Below, piece after piece: positions 53,248 to 62,133 of a stretch of DNA of 64,000 nt. This stretch comes from Caballeronia sp. dw_19. Lineage in GTDB: Bacteria > Pseudomonadota > Gammaproteobacteria > Burkholderiales > Burkholderiaceae. Each line of letters begins with the position of its first letter. The stretch's first letter is position 1. The stretch is taken from contig NZ_JAAVUQ010000021.1 in the NCBI RefSeq assembly GCF_018449515.1, forward strand, positions 62,001-126,000. Reading direction: 5' to 3'. The translations under genes and the position numbers were made by a program. The notes beneath the pieces were generated by a model, which saw only the letters and a list, made by a program, of their open reading frames with translations, had not been told where the DNA came from and ran no database searches.

Positions 53248-53773
53248 TGTCCGGCGATTGCTTAGCAGAATATCGTCGATATTCACGCATGAAGCAATCA
53301 CGCGAAGCGGTCCGGAAAGCCCGAAAAAAGCGTGCGCCGCGTGCGTAACCGCTATTTCGGGCTTCGGCAATTGTGTGTCCGGGAGGGGCCTGGACTGCTC
53401 GGGTAAAATCCCGCATTGCTTCCGGCAATAGGATAATTTATTTTATATGTATAAAATATGCGGCCGGTTCAGTGTTTGCGGAGCGAGGCGCGTTGCCGCT
53501 TTCCTGTCGGCGGGCAGCGCGCGTTCCCGCTTTTTCTCATGACCCCCGCCGAGTACGCCGGTGCGACCGCATAGGCGCGCTCGATGCGAACTACAGCAGG
53601 CACCCTCGCCGGGGTCGCCCCTGATAACAAACGGTCATCATCGATGGGTGCGGCCTCGTACAATGCCGGGAATCGGGCACTGGCCCGGTCGACATGATTT
53701 ACCGCCCCCGTCACGGCGCTCTGGCGCCCAGGTCTTATTGACCCTTGCGGGACGTGCACTGGAAACCCTTGGA
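53248..53773. promoter_or_regulatory. Intergenic region with two palindromes before the GntR gene
   Basis: 526 nt without a supported gene. GAATATCG-T-CGATATTC (53268-53284) is a perfect 8-bp-arm palindrome 21 nt after the DUF35 stop. TATTTTATATGTATAAAATA (53439-53458) is a perfect palindrome with 9-bp arms around TG; TTGCTT (53416-53421), 17 nt, TATTTT (53439-53444) could be a promoter beneath it. Both look like regulator sites. Confidence 0.55.
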
Positions 53774-54427
53774 ATGCATATGACTTTTTGGACGAAACTC
53801 GATCAGGTTGCCGAACGATTGCGCGAACGTATCATCTCGGGCGAATACAAGCGCGGTGACAAGCTGAAGCAGGCTGATATTGCCGCCGAACTCGGCGTCT
53901 CGATCACGCCGGTGCGCGAAGCGCTGAAGGTGCTCGAGATGGAAGGGTTTGTGGTGAGCGTCCCTCATAAAGGGCTTTCGGTTCCCGAGATCGAGCCGGA
54001 ACGTGCTCGCGAGATTTTCGAGTTGCGTGTCATGCTCGAGCGCAGCCTGACGGAAAAGGCGCTTGCGCGGATCACCAAGGAGGAGATCGCGGAGATTCGG
54101 ACGCTGCATCGAGAACTGACGGCGCTCGTGAAGGCGCGTGAGGTATACCCGGTGCGCGCGGCCAACGTGCGTTTCCATTTTCGACTTTACGAAATTGCGG
54201 ATTGTCCGCAAACCCTGCAGTTCGTGCGTGTGTTGTGGGCGAAATATCCGTTCAATTTCCACGACGACCAGGCGGTACGCTTCAAGCAACTCTTGCAGGA
54301 GCACGGCGAAATCATTCGCGCGCTCGAGTCGGGTGATAAGAAAGTGGCGCTTGCCGCGATGATCAATCATATTGAAAGCGGTTGGAACCGTGTCTCCGAC
54401 AACGTGATGTCCACAAAACACCCGTAA
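53774..54427 (+). CDS. GntR-family regulator, FadR (FCD) subfamily
   Basis: 217 residues from ATG 53774 (ATG 53780 is an alternative); the ribosome site is weak. N-terminal winged helix: K-L-K-Q-A-D-I-A-A-E-L-G-V-S-I-T-P-V-R-E-A-L-K-V-L-E-M-E-G-F-V. The C-terminal ~140 residues are an FCD all-helical ligand domain, with metal-type histidines such as F-H-F-R-L-Y and E-H-G-E-I-I and I-N-H-I-E-S-G. FCD regulators usually repress catabolic operons and are released by an organic acid. A TTGGTC-G-GACCAA site upstream of the next gene is a plausible target. Confidence 0.88.
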   Translation: MHMTFWTKLDQVAERLRERIISGEYKRGDKLKQADIAAELGVSITPVREALKVLEMEGFVVSVPHKGLSVPEIEPERAREIFELRVMLERSLTEKALARITKEEIAEIRTLHRELTALVKAREVYPVRAANVRFHFRLYEIADCPQTLQFVRVLWAKYPFNFHDDQAVRFKQLLQEHGEIIRALESGDKKVALAAMINHIESGWNRVSDNVMSTKHP

Positions 54428-54818
54428 CGCCAAAACGGTACGTTATAAAAGAACCCGGCAACGACGGTTAGTCTGCCGGCAAGCCCGTGCTCATTTTTAT
54501 AACTCATGCGTTGCGACTCATTCGTTGCAACGTCGCTGCGCGTGGGCAATCCACGCGCAATCTCTCAGGTTCCCCGCACTGGTCCGGTCTTACGCACCCC
54601 GACACTCATCCCCTTTCCGGTTGCATGAAGCCCGCCGCAAGCGCGCTGCGTCGCGGATGCTTTTGATCCTTGACTCGTAGTGTATAGCCGATAAAAACCG
54701 TCCGGAACTTGGTCGGACCAATTTGTCCGGGTCCCACGCGTTACTCATGATGGCGGGCAGCAGCGCATGCATCGCGCAGCGCTTCTCAAGCAGATATATC
54801 CCCGCATTGGAGAACACG
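54428..54818. other. Intergenic region between the GntR and UxaA-type genes
   Basis: 391 nt with no supported gene. Its one clear signal is the operator-like TTGGTCGGACCAA near the right end, given separately. Short frames on the minus strand lack start signals. Confidence 0.4.
54709..54721. promoter_or_regulatory. GntR/FCD-type operator TTGGTCGGACCAA
   Basis: TTGGTC and GACCAA are perfect 6-bp arms around a single G. This closely matches the TTGGT-N3-ACCAA form bound by FCD regulators such as PdhR and LldR. It lies ~98 nt before the UxaA-type start and just downstream of the FCD-type GntR gene. Confidence 0.65.
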
Positions 54819-56345
54819 ATGGACACGCTTTCGCAGATTATCCGGCTGCATGAAGACGACAATGTTGCGATTGCCCGCAATACCCTGCCGGCCGGCACCG
54901 TGCTGGACGAACTGGACGGACTCGTCGTGCGCGCCGAGGTTCCGGCGGCGCACAAGATCGCGTTGCGCGACGTCGAGGCGGGCGCACTCGTGCGCCGCTA
55001 CGGACAGACGATCGGACGCGCGTCATGCCGCATCGAACGGGGAGACCATGTCCATACCCATAATGTATCGATGGGCGATTTCGAGCGAGATTATGCCTTC
55101 GGCGAAGACATGAAACCCGTCGACCAGGCACGCGAGACGCTCACGTTCCAGGGCATTCGCCGCGCGGATGGCCGCGTGGCGACGCGCAACTATATCGGCG
55201 TGGTCAGCACGGTCAATTGCTCGGCTACCGTCAGCAAGATGGTCGCGCAACATTTCTCCGCGCCGGGCCGGCTCGACGCTTATCCGAACGTGGATGGCGT
55301 CGTCCCTGTCACGCATAGCTTCGGCTGCTGTATCGATCACAACGGCGAAGGCATCCAGCAATTGCGGCGCACGATCGGCGGATTTGTCAAACACGCCAAC
55401 TTCGCGGGCGTGCTTGTCATCGGCCTGGGTTGCGAGGCCAATCAGATGGGCGCGATCTTCATGACCGGCGGCATTGCGCCCGGTCCCACGATGGTGCCGC
55501 TCGTCATGCAGGAACTGGGCGGTACGCAAAAGACCGTCGATGCCGCGATCAAGGCGATAGAAACAATGCTGCCTCTGGCGAACCAGGTGGTGCGTGAACC
55601 CTTGCCGATCTCGCACCTGAACATCGCCTTGCAATGCGGCGGTTCGGATGGCTACTCGGGAATCACGGCCAATCCGGCGCTCGGCGCGGCAGTCGACTTG
55701 CTGGTCCAGCACGGCGGTACCGCCATTCTTTCGGAGACGCCCGAGATCTATGGCGCGGAGCATTTGCTGACGCGCCGTGCGGTCTCGCGTGAAGTGGGGG
55801 AGAAGATCGTCGAGCGCATTCGCTGGTGGGAATCCTATGCGGAGCGCGAGAAGGGCAGCATCGACAACAATCCGACTCCGGGCAACAAGGCCGGCGGCCT
55901 GACAACGATCCTCGAGAAGTCGCTGGGCGCAGTCGCTAAAAGCGGCTCAACGCCGCTGATGGGCGTCTACCGTTATGCGGAGCCAATCGATACTCATGGC
56001 CTCGTGTTCATGGACGCGCCAGGATACGATCCGATGGGCGCGACCGGACAGATTGCGAGCGGCGCCAACCTCGTTGTATTTACCACAGGCCGTGGTTCAT
56101 GCTTCGGCGCCAAACCCGCGCCATCGATCAAGCTTGCGACCAATACGCTCATGTACAACCGCATGCGCGACGACATGGACATCAATTGCGGTGACATCAT
56201 GGATGGCTCGGTCAGCGTGCGCGAGAAGGGCGAGGAAATCTTTCGCTCGATCATCGAAATCGCTTCAGGTGCGCAGAGCAAGAGCGAGGCGCTGGGCGTC
56301 GGCAACGAGGAATTCGTTCCCTGGATGATCGGCGCGCAGATGTAG
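54819..56345 (+). CDS. UxaA-family (altronate/galactarate-type) dehydratase
   Basis: 508 residues from ATG 54819 (GGAG upstream), full length with both regions: an N-terminal SAF-like domain (~residues 10-90, ending H-T-H-N-V) and a large C-terminal dehydratase domain with G-L-G-C-E-A-N-Q-M-G, C-G-G-S-D-G-Y-S-G-I-T-A-N-P and T-G-R-G-S-C-F-G. Known members dehydrate D-altronate or D-galactarate to 2-keto-3-deoxy acids using iron. The exact sugar acid cannot be told. Preceded by an FCD-type operator, followed by a terminator. Confidence 0.87.
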   Translation: MDTLSQIIRLHEDDNVAIARNTLPAGTVLDELDGLVVRAEVPAAHKIALRDVEAGALVRRYGQTIGRASCRIERGDHVHTHNVSMGDFERDYAFGEDMKPVDQARETLTFQGIRRADGRVATRNYIGVVSTVNCSATVSKMVAQHFSAPGRLDAYPNVDGVVPVTHSFGCCIDHNGEGIQQLRRTIGGFVKHANFAGVLVIGLGCEANQMGAIFMTGGIAPGPTMVPLVMQELGGTQKTVDAAIKAIETMLPLANQVVREPLPISHLNIALQCGGSDGYSGITANPALGAAVDLLVQHGGTAILSETPEIYGAEHLLTRRAVSREVGEKIVERIRWWESYAEREKGSIDNNPTPGNKAGGLTTILEKSLGAVAKSGSTPLMGVYRYAEPIDTHGLVFMDAPGYDPMGATGQIASGANLVVFTTGRGSCFGAKPAPSIKLATNTLMYNRMRDDMDINCGDIMDGSVSVREKGEEIFRSIIEIASGAQSKSEALGVGNEEFVPWMIGAQM

Positions 56346-56366
56346 GCGTGACGATGAAGAGCGTGT

Positions 56367-56389
56367 CCGGGTCTTTTGCCAAGACCCGG
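56367..56389. terminator. Hairpin after the UxaA-type gene
   Basis: CCGGGTCTT (56367-56375) and AAGACCCGG (56381-56389) make a perfect 9-bp stem with a 5-nt loop, 21 nt beyond the stop. No T-run follows directly, so it may assist the next hairpin. Confidence 0.5.
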
Positions 56390-56391
56390 GG

Positions 56392-56429
56392 CCGCGGCTC
56401 AGGGCAAACCCTGAAACGGCGCGGTTTTT
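56392..56429 (+). terminator. Intrinsic terminator between UxaA-type and MFS genes
   Basis: Nested stem CCGCG (56392-56396) / CGCGG (56420-56424) and TCAGGG (56399-56404) / CCCTGA (56409-56414) around a CAAA loop, then TTTTT (56425-56429). It insulates the MFS promoter that follows. Confidence 0.7.
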
Positions 56430-56431
56430 GG

Positions 56432-56460
56432 TTGTCGCTTAATAAAATATAAATTATATT
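56432..56460 (+). promoter_or_regulatory. Promoter with overlapping AT-rich operator for the MFS-amidohydrolase operon
   Basis: TTGTCG (56432-56437), 17-nt spacer, TATATT (56455-56460). The perfect palindrome AATATAA-A-TTATATT (56446-56460) overlaps the -10 exactly as at 49153-49167, and the 19 nt 56442-56460 are identical to 49149-49167. Start codon 90 nt downstream. Confidence 0.65.
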
Positions 56461-56549
56461 ATAACTCCAATATAAACCGGCCGGCAGTGAGGCGCATGCG
56501 CGCTTCGCAGATTCGAAGATCCGCATGCCGCGTCGCAACGGAGATAAAA

Positions 56550-57857
56550 GTGACCTGGAAATCCCGCTACTGGGTGTTCTTGATGTTGTTCGCGCTCGCG
56601 ACCATCAACTACCTGGACCGAGTCGCTCTATCTATTTCCGCAGGCAGCATATCCGTCGATCTGGCCATCACGAAGGTCCAGCTCGGTTACCTGTTTTCAT
56701 CGTTTCTGTGGGGCTATACACTCTTTCTCATTCCGGTCGGCTTGATGGTGGACCGCTTCGGCTCGCGATCGGTCGCGGCCGTCAGCATGGCGGTGTGGTC
56801 GGCGGCTACCGTGCTGACGGGCGCGGCAATGTCGGTGGGCGCGGTGATTGCGGCGCGTATCGTCATGGGTGTGGGCGAGTCCAGTTGTTATCCCGCGGCA
56901 GGACGGATCATCCGGGAATGGGTGCCGAACAGCGAGCGGGCAACCGCCATGACCATCTTCAATTCGGGTGCGTACTTCGGTCCTGCGTTGGGCGCCGTCG
57001 GGTTGTCGTGGCTCGCGTCGGTAGCGGGCTGGCGCTGGTCCTTCGTGATTTGCGGCCTTGTCGGCTTTGTCTGGCTCGCGTTCTGGCTCGTGTTTTTCCG
57101 GACGCCAGAGAAGGCTAAATGGTTGCCGGAAGCGGAGCGCCGCATTATCGAACGTGATCGGGAAACCGGCCGGCAGGTGCGTGGCAATACAGCGCCGCCG
57201 GTCGGACTGGCCGGCCTGATACGCAGCAAAACCATGATCGGCCTGATGATCACGCAAGGCTGCAACTCTTACACGCAGTACTTGTTCCTCACGTGGCTGC
57301 CCAACTACCTGCAAACCGAACGCGGAATGACGATGCTCGCGAGCGGCACCGTCATGGCGCTGCCCTATCTTGGCGCGATCGTCGTATCGATCGCGCTTGG
57401 CGTGCTGAGCGACCGGATGCTGACCGAGCAAGCGGTGGAAGCAGGACGCCGCCGTACGCTGATCGGCGTGGTGATGATCGGCGGTGCTTCCATCCTGTTC
57501 GTGCCCTGGATATCGAGCGTGTGGGTCATCGTCGGGCTGATCACGCTTGCGCTCGGTGGCGTTGCAACCGGTAACGCCCTCAATATCGCGTTGCTGGGAG
57601 ACCTGCTGCCGTCGAAGTCGGATGTCGGGCGCGGCACGGCAATGCTGCTGATCGGCGGTAACGTGCTGGGCTTTCTTGCGCCTATCGTGACGGGCTATGT
57701 CGTGCAGGCGACCGGACATTTCGCCGCTGCGTTCGTGGCGGCCGGTGTGCTGCTCGTGATTGGCGCGTTGTCGTCGTGGTTCCTCACACGTTCGCCTATT
57801 GGTCCAGCAAGAATCGCTGTCACGGCCGCGAACGCACCGCGGCCCGCCGGGAGTTGA
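56550..57857 (+). CDS. MFS transporter, anion:cation symporter-like
   Basis: 435 residues from GTG 56550 with GGAG upstream; the frame is open to 56487, but that extension is not family-like. Twelve membrane segments. N-terminus R-Y-W-V-F-L-M-L-F-A-L-A-T-I-N-Y-L-D-R-V-A-L-S-I-S is typical of hexuronate/glucarate-type ACS carriers. G-W-R-W-S-F-V-I-C-G at the fourth/fifth helix. First gene of a tight operon with amidohydrolase (1-nt gap), PrpD-type protein and acyl-CoA dehydrogenase. Confidence 0.88.
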   Translation: MTWKSRYWVFLMLFALATINYLDRVALSISAGSISVDLAITKVQLGYLFSSFLWGYTLFLIPVGLMVDRFGSRSVAAVSMAVWSAATVLTGAAMSVGAVIAARIVMGVGESSCYPAAGRIIREWVPNSERATAMTIFNSGAYFGPALGAVGLSWLASVAGWRWSFVICGLVGFVWLAFWLVFFRTPEKAKWLPEAERRIIERDRETGRQVRGNTAPPVGLAGLIRSKTMIGLMITQGCNSYTQYLFLTWLPNYLQTERGMTMLASGTVMALPYLGAIVVSIALGVLSDRMLTEQAVEAGRRRTLIGVVMIGGASILFVPWISSVWVIVGLITLALGGVATGNALNIALLGDLLPSKSDVGRGTAMLLIGGNVLGFLAPIVTGYVVQATGHFAAAFVAAGVLLVIGALSSWFLTRSPIGPARIAVTAANAPRPAGS

Positions 57858-57858
57858 G

Positions 57859-58923
57859 ATGAACGAACCTGAAGCCGTTTCTAACGCGCCAGTCGAGCCC
57901 GTGGCGCCTCCGCACGTTCGTATCCGGCCCGAGTGGCTTGCGCTGCGCTCCGAGCCCGCGCTGGAGCCGGCGCTGCCGATCATCGACGCGCATCATCATC
58001 TTTGGGAACTGCCTGACAAGGTGTATCGGGTGGCTGACCTGCTCGACGACATGAGCGGCGGCCATGATATCCGCGCGACGGTGTTCATCGAGTGCAAGAC
58101 CCATTACGACACGAACGCGCCCGCCGGATTCGAGGCCTTGGGCGAGGTGCGTTTCGCTTGCGATGAAGCGCGTAAGGCACAGGCCGCGGGCGCCCGTGCA
58201 AAAGTGGCTGCCGCAGTCGTCGCCAATGCGGACCTGTTGCTTGGCGACAAGGCACGTCCGGTCCTCGAACGGATGCTCGACGTTTCCGATGCCCGCGTGC
58301 GTGGCATTCGCAATATTGCCGTGTGGCACGCCGATCCGAGCGTGCGCGCATCCGCGGCTACACCGCCGCAAGGGCTGTTGACGGATCGGCGTTTCAGAGA
58401 AGGTTTCAGGCATCTCGCTCCGCTCGGCCTGAGTTTCGATGCATGGTTGGTCCATACGCAGATCGACGAGTTGTGCGCGCTCGCTGCGGCATTTCCGGAC
58501 ACGCACATCGTGCTGAATCATGCTGGCAGCCCGCTCGCGCTGGGTCCTTATCGCGGGCATCGCGACGAAGTCGTCGATGCATGGCGCACCGGCGTCACGG
58601 CGCTCTCGCGTTATCACAATGTCAGCATGAAGCTTGGCGGTTTCGGCATGCCGCTCTTCGGTTTCGATTTTCAGGAGCAGCCATTACCGCCCAATTCGCA
58701 GACGCTCGCGAACGCGATCCGGCCTTACGTGGAAACGTGCATTGATGCTTTCGGTGCGACGCGCTGCATGTTCGAGAGCAACTTTCCGGTCGACAAAGGC
58801 TGCTTCAGTTACAGCATCCTATGGAATGCTTACAAACGTATCACCGCAGGTATCCCGGACGGCGAAAGGGCAGCGCTCTTCCACGATACCGCGGCCGGGT
58901 TTTATCGGATCGGGGCCACGTGA
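57859..58923 (+). CDS. Amidohydrolase 2-family hydrolase (PDC-lactonase-like)
   Basis: 354 residues from ATG 57859. TIM-barrel hydrolase with the H-x-H motif in I-I-D-A-H-H-H-L-W-E, a later histidine in V-L-N-H-A-G-S-P and F-E-S-N-F-P-V-D near the end. The same set occurs in 2-pyrone-4,6-dicarboxylate lactonase and L-fuconolactone-type hydrolases. It most likely opens a lactone or cleaves a C-C or C-N bond of the operon's substrate. Gap of 1 nt to the MFS gene shows co-translation. Confidence 0.83.
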   Translation: MNEPEAVSNAPVEPVAPPHVRIRPEWLALRSEPALEPALPIIDAHHHLWELPDKVYRVADLLDDMSGGHDIRATVFIECKTHYDTNAPAGFEALGEVRFACDEARKAQAAGARAKVAAAVVANADLLLGDKARPVLERMLDVSDARVRGIRNIAVWHADPSVRASAATPPQGLLTDRRFREGFRHLAPLGLSFDAWLVHTQIDELCALAAAFPDTHIVLNHAGSPLALGPYRGHRDEVVDAWRTGVTALSRYHNVSMKLGGFGMPLFGFDFQEQPLPPNSQTLANAIRPYVETCIDAFGATRCMFESNFPVDKGCFSYSILWNAYKRITAGIPDGERAALFHDTAAGFYRIGAT

Positions 58924-58954
58924 AGTGGATGTGGCCTGTACCCAGGAGACAGAT

Positions 58955-60337
58955 ATGGACGGTTTGACCAGACAAGTCGGCGCGTTTGCCGCGACCGTAC
59001 GTCGTGAAGATATTCCCGACGCGGCTATAGATGGTGCGCGAATTGGAATAACCGATTGCGTGGGCGTGATGCTCGCGGGCGCGGGCGAGACTGCGCCCGC
59101 GATTGTCTCCGGCATGCTTTCGGAGCTCAAGGGTCCCGATGCCGCGCCGCAAATTCCAGGCGGGCGGCGCCTGTCCGTCGCCGACGCGGCGCTTGCAAAT
59201 GGCGTCTGCGCGCACGTGCTCGACTACGACGACGTCGCGTTGTCGGGTCATCCGAGCGTCGTGCTGACACCCGCGATCCTCGCGCAAGGTTGGGCGCTTG
59301 GCAGTAGCGGCCGTGACCTCCTGACGGCGTACGTCGCAGGCTATGAGACCTGGGCGCTGCTCGATGCGCTGGAACCCGGCGCGCTGCATGAGGCCGGCTT
59401 CCATCCGACAGCGGTCTATGGAACCTTGGCATGCGCCGCGGCAGTGTCGAACCTGCTTCGGCTAGACGCTGAAAAGACCGCGCATGCGGTTGCGATCAGT
59501 GCGTCCATGGCGGCAGGTACGGTCGCGAACTTTGGTTCGATGACGAAATCCTTGCAGGTCGGCCGCGCAGCACAATCCGGTGTGCTGGCAGCCGGCCTGG
59601 CGAAGGCCGGTTACACCGGTTCGCTCGACGCCCTCGAACATCGAGCGGGCTTCATGCGTGCTCACTCACCTTCAGGCACGCCCGACATTGATACCCGCGA
59701 CTTCGAACTTGGCTCGCGCTGGCGGCTTCCGGAAAGCGGCGTGCATATCAAGCGTTATCCGATTTGCTATGCCACGCACCGGTCCATCGACGCCATGCTT
59801 GAACTTGCCGGGTCGCAGGCGATCGAGCCCGACGACGTGGAAGAAGTGCATGTCCACACCGGCGACACGCAAATGCTGATGCTGCGAAACCACGCGCCGC
59901 GAACGGGCCTCGAAGCCAAGTTCAGCATGCAGTTCGCGATGGCTGCGGCATTGATCTCGCGTCGCGTCGGCCTGGAGGAACTGACCGATGCATTCGTGCA
60001 ACGCGAGGACGTGCGCCGACTGATGACGCGCGTTCGATGCACAACAACAACGCAACGCGTGCAGGACTGGGACCAGCCCTTTGCGCCGGCCGATCAGGTG
60101 AGCGTGGTTCTGAAGTCGGGACGCGAGTTGCGTTCGCGAGCGGTCGAGCGGCCCAAAGGCAGTTGGCAGCGGCGCATGACACGCGATGAACTGCGTGAGA
60201 AGTTCATCGATTGTGCGGTCCGTGCGCTCGGGCAAACATCGGCGGAAAGTCTGTTCGGGCAATTGTGGGCGCTGGACGATCTGCCTTCCGTACGCGGCCT
60301 GGGCATGTTTTCCGGGTCATTGCACGAACGGGGGTGA
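58955..60337 (+). CDS. MmgE/PrpD-family protein
   Basis: 460 residues from ATG 58955, with AGGAGA upstream; a longer open frame to 58634 overlaps the amidohydrolase and is not used. Family pattern: D-C-V-G-V-M-L-A-G-A, C-A-H-V-L-D-Y-D-D-V, H-P-S-V-V-L-T-P-A, and K-R-Y-P-I-C-Y-A-T-H-R. Relatives include 2-methylcitrate dehydratase, cis-aconitate decarboxylase and iminodisuccinate epimerase, so it probably acts on a (hydroxy)polycarboxylate. The reaction is unresolved. Confidence 0.87.
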   Translation: MDGLTRQVGAFAATVRREDIPDAAIDGARIGITDCVGVMLAGAGETAPAIVSGMLSELKGPDAAPQIPGGRRLSVADAALANGVCAHVLDYDDVALSGHPSVVLTPAILAQGWALGSSGRDLLTAYVAGYETWALLDALEPGALHEAGFHPTAVYGTLACAAAVSNLLRLDAEKTAHAVAISASMAAGTVANFGSMTKSLQVGRAAQSGVLAAGLAKAGYTGSLDALEHRAGFMRAHSPSGTPDIDTRDFELGSRWRLPESGVHIKRYPICYATHRSIDAMLELAGSQAIEPDDVEEVHVHTGDTQMLMLRNHAPRTGLEAKFSMQFAMAAALISRRVGLEELTDAFVQREDVRRLMTRVRCTTTTQRVQDWDQPFAPADQVSVVLKSGRELRSRAVERPKGSWQRRMTRDELREKFIDCAVRALGQTSAESLFGQLWALDDLPSVRGLGMFSGSLHERG

Positions 60338-60396
60338 TCGGCCTGCGCGCCTCCAGCCTGCAATCCACATCATCCACTTCATTCAAGACACTATCC

Positions 60397-61599
60397 ATGA
60401 CGACAGCAACCCCGCAAGAGTCCGATGATCCATTCATGGTTTCGTTGGAAAGCCAGGACTACAGCGAACTGCGCGACGCGGTGCGCCGCATTTGCCGCGA
60501 CTATCCGGGCGACTACTGGCGCAAGCTGGACAATGAGAGCGCATACCCGACCGAATTTGTCCGGGCGTTGAACGAAGCCGGTTTTCTCGGTGCGCTCATT
60601 CCGGAGGAATATGGCGGCTCGGGCATGCCGCTGCGCGCGGCAGCGGTGATTCTGGAGGAGATCAACGCGAGCGGCTGCGTGGCCAGTGCGGCGCATGCGC
60701 AAATGTACATCATGGGAACGCTGCTTCGTCATGGCAGCGAGGAGCAAAAGCGGCGCTATCTTCCGGACATCGCATCGGGCGCGCTACGGCTGCAGGCGTT
60801 TGGTGTCACCGAGCCCACGAGCGGATCGGATACGACGCAGCTCAAGACCCGTGCGGTACGCAAGGGCGATGTCTATGTCGTCAATGGACAGAAGGTGTGG
60901 ACGTCGCGCGCCCTGCATTCAGACCTGATGCTGCTGCTCGTGCGTACTACGCCGTTCGAAGAATGCCGCAAGAAAACCGACGGCCTTTCGACCTTGCTGG
61001 TGGACCTGAGAACGGCTAAAGGCAATGGCATCGAAATCCGTCCTATCGCTACGATGATCAATCACAACACAACGGAAGTGTTCATCGAAAACCTGGAGGT
61101 GCCGGTCGCCAATCTGGTGGGCGAGGAGGGCAAGGGGTTCCGGTACATTCTGGACGGCATGAATGCAGAGCGCATCCTGGTTGCGCAGGAGTGCATTGGC
61201 GACGGCCGCTGGCTCCTGAAGAAAGCGGTCGACTATGCCAACGAGCGAGAGGTTTTCGGCCGCGCGATCGGACAGAATCAAGGCGTTCAGTTTCCGCTTG
61301 CACGCGCTTATATGGAACTCGAAGCTGCCGATCTCATGGCACGCAAGGCCGCTGCGTTGTTCCAGAGCGGCCGGCCCTGCGGCGCGGAGGCAAACATGGC
61401 CAAGCTGCTGGCGTCGGAAGCCACGTGGCACGCAGCGGATACGGCCTTGCAAACGCATGGCGGGTTTGGTTTCGCGCAGGAGTACGACATAGAGCGCAAG
61501 TGGCGCGAAGTGCGTATTTACCAGACCGCGCCAATCTCGACCAATCTTATCCTGGCGTATCTTGGCGAGCATGTGCTGGGCTTGCCGCGCTCATACTGA
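60397..61599 (+). CDS. Acyl-CoA dehydrogenase
   Basis: 400 residues from ATG 60397. FAD-dependent family: G-A-L-I-P-E-E-Y-G-G-S-G-M, F-G-V-T-E-P-T-S-G-S-D-T-T (FAD/substrate loop), R-E-V-F-G-R-A-I-G-Q-N-Q-G-V-Q-F, and C-terminal Q-T-H-G-G-F-G-F-A-Q-E-Y-D-I-E-R-K-W-R-E-V-R-I-Y with the expected catalytic glutamate region. It introduces an alpha,beta double bond in an acyl-CoA. Last gene of the MFS-amidohydrolase-PrpD operon, converging on the second DUF35/thiolase-fold pair. Confidence 0.92.
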   Translation: MTTATPQESDDPFMVSLESQDYSELRDAVRRICRDYPGDYWRKLDNESAYPTEFVRALNEAGFLGALIPEEYGGSGMPLRAAAVILEEINASGCVASAAHAQMYIMGTLLRHGSEEQKRRYLPDIASGALRLQAFGVTEPTSGSDTTQLKTRAVRKGDVYVVNGQKVWTSRALHSDLMLLLVRTTPFEECRKKTDGLSTLLVDLRTAKGNGIEIRPIATMINHNTTEVFIENLEVPVANLVGEEGKGFRYILDGMNAERILVAQECIGDGRWLLKKAVDYANEREVFGRAIGQNQGVQFPLARAYMELEAADLMARKAAALFQSGRPCGAEANMAKLLASEATWHAADTALQTHGGFGFAQEYDIERKWREVRIYQTAPISTNLILAYLGEHVLGLPRSY

Positions 61600-61720
61600 G
61601 CGATAATAAGCCCCGCAACGGGTCGCGCGTTCGCAGGGTGAACGACAAGGCGGCCGGTCGCCGCATTCTGAATGCCGCGAGCGCTCCGCAACATTCCGCG
61701 TGCGCTCGCCAAGCTGCTAC

Positions 61721-62131
61721 CTATGCCGGCACGAACTTCGCAAGCGAGATATCCGGCGTGACATCGTCGAATTGCACTTTCATCGGCATGCCCATTGCGG
61801 CGTTTTCGGGAATGGCGCCTACAAAATTTCCAACGACCAGCGGGCCGTCCTCAAGCTGCACGAGACAGACGTGATACGGCAAGTCGTCACGGAACGCAGT
61901 CCAGTAAGCGCGGTGGAACGTCACCCACGACACCAGCGTGCCGAGTCCGCTGACGGGCTCCCAGCTTTGCGTATCTGAGAGGCAAGCGGGGCACACCGGC
62001 GTTGGCGGAAAGTGGCGATGACCGCAGGCCTTGCATACCTGTACCGATAACCGATGCGCACGCGCATGTTCCCAATAGCCTTTGGAATCCTCATCGATAA
62101 CAGGCAATGGCTTGTCATAGGAAGTCAGCAT
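61721..62131 (-). CDS. Zn-ribbon OB-fold (DUF35) protein, second copy
   Basis: 136 residues from ATG 62131 with AAGGGA upstream. Zinc ribbon C-K-A-C-G-H-R-H-F-P-P-T-P-V-C-P-A-C, then OB-fold (S-W-V-T-F-H-R-A-Y, Y-H-V-C-L-V-Q-L-E-D-G-P). It follows the thiolase-fold gene with a 2-nt gap. The arrangement mirrors the pair at 51615-53247, and the two DUF35 proteins are clear paralogues. Confidence 0.88.
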   Translation of the reverse strand: MLTSYDKPLPVIDEDSKGYWEHARAHRLSVQVCKACGHRHFPPTPVCPACLSDTQSWEPVSGLGTLVSWVTFHRAYWTAFRDDLPYHVCLVQLEDGPLVVGNFVGAIPENAAMGMPMKVQFDDVTPDISLAKFVPA

Positions 62132-62133
62132 GA

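Noticed and set aside
53469..53759. Possible 96-codon minus-strand gene before the GntR gene
   Set aside because: No start signals and no recognisable domain; it would occupy the regulator's promoter region.
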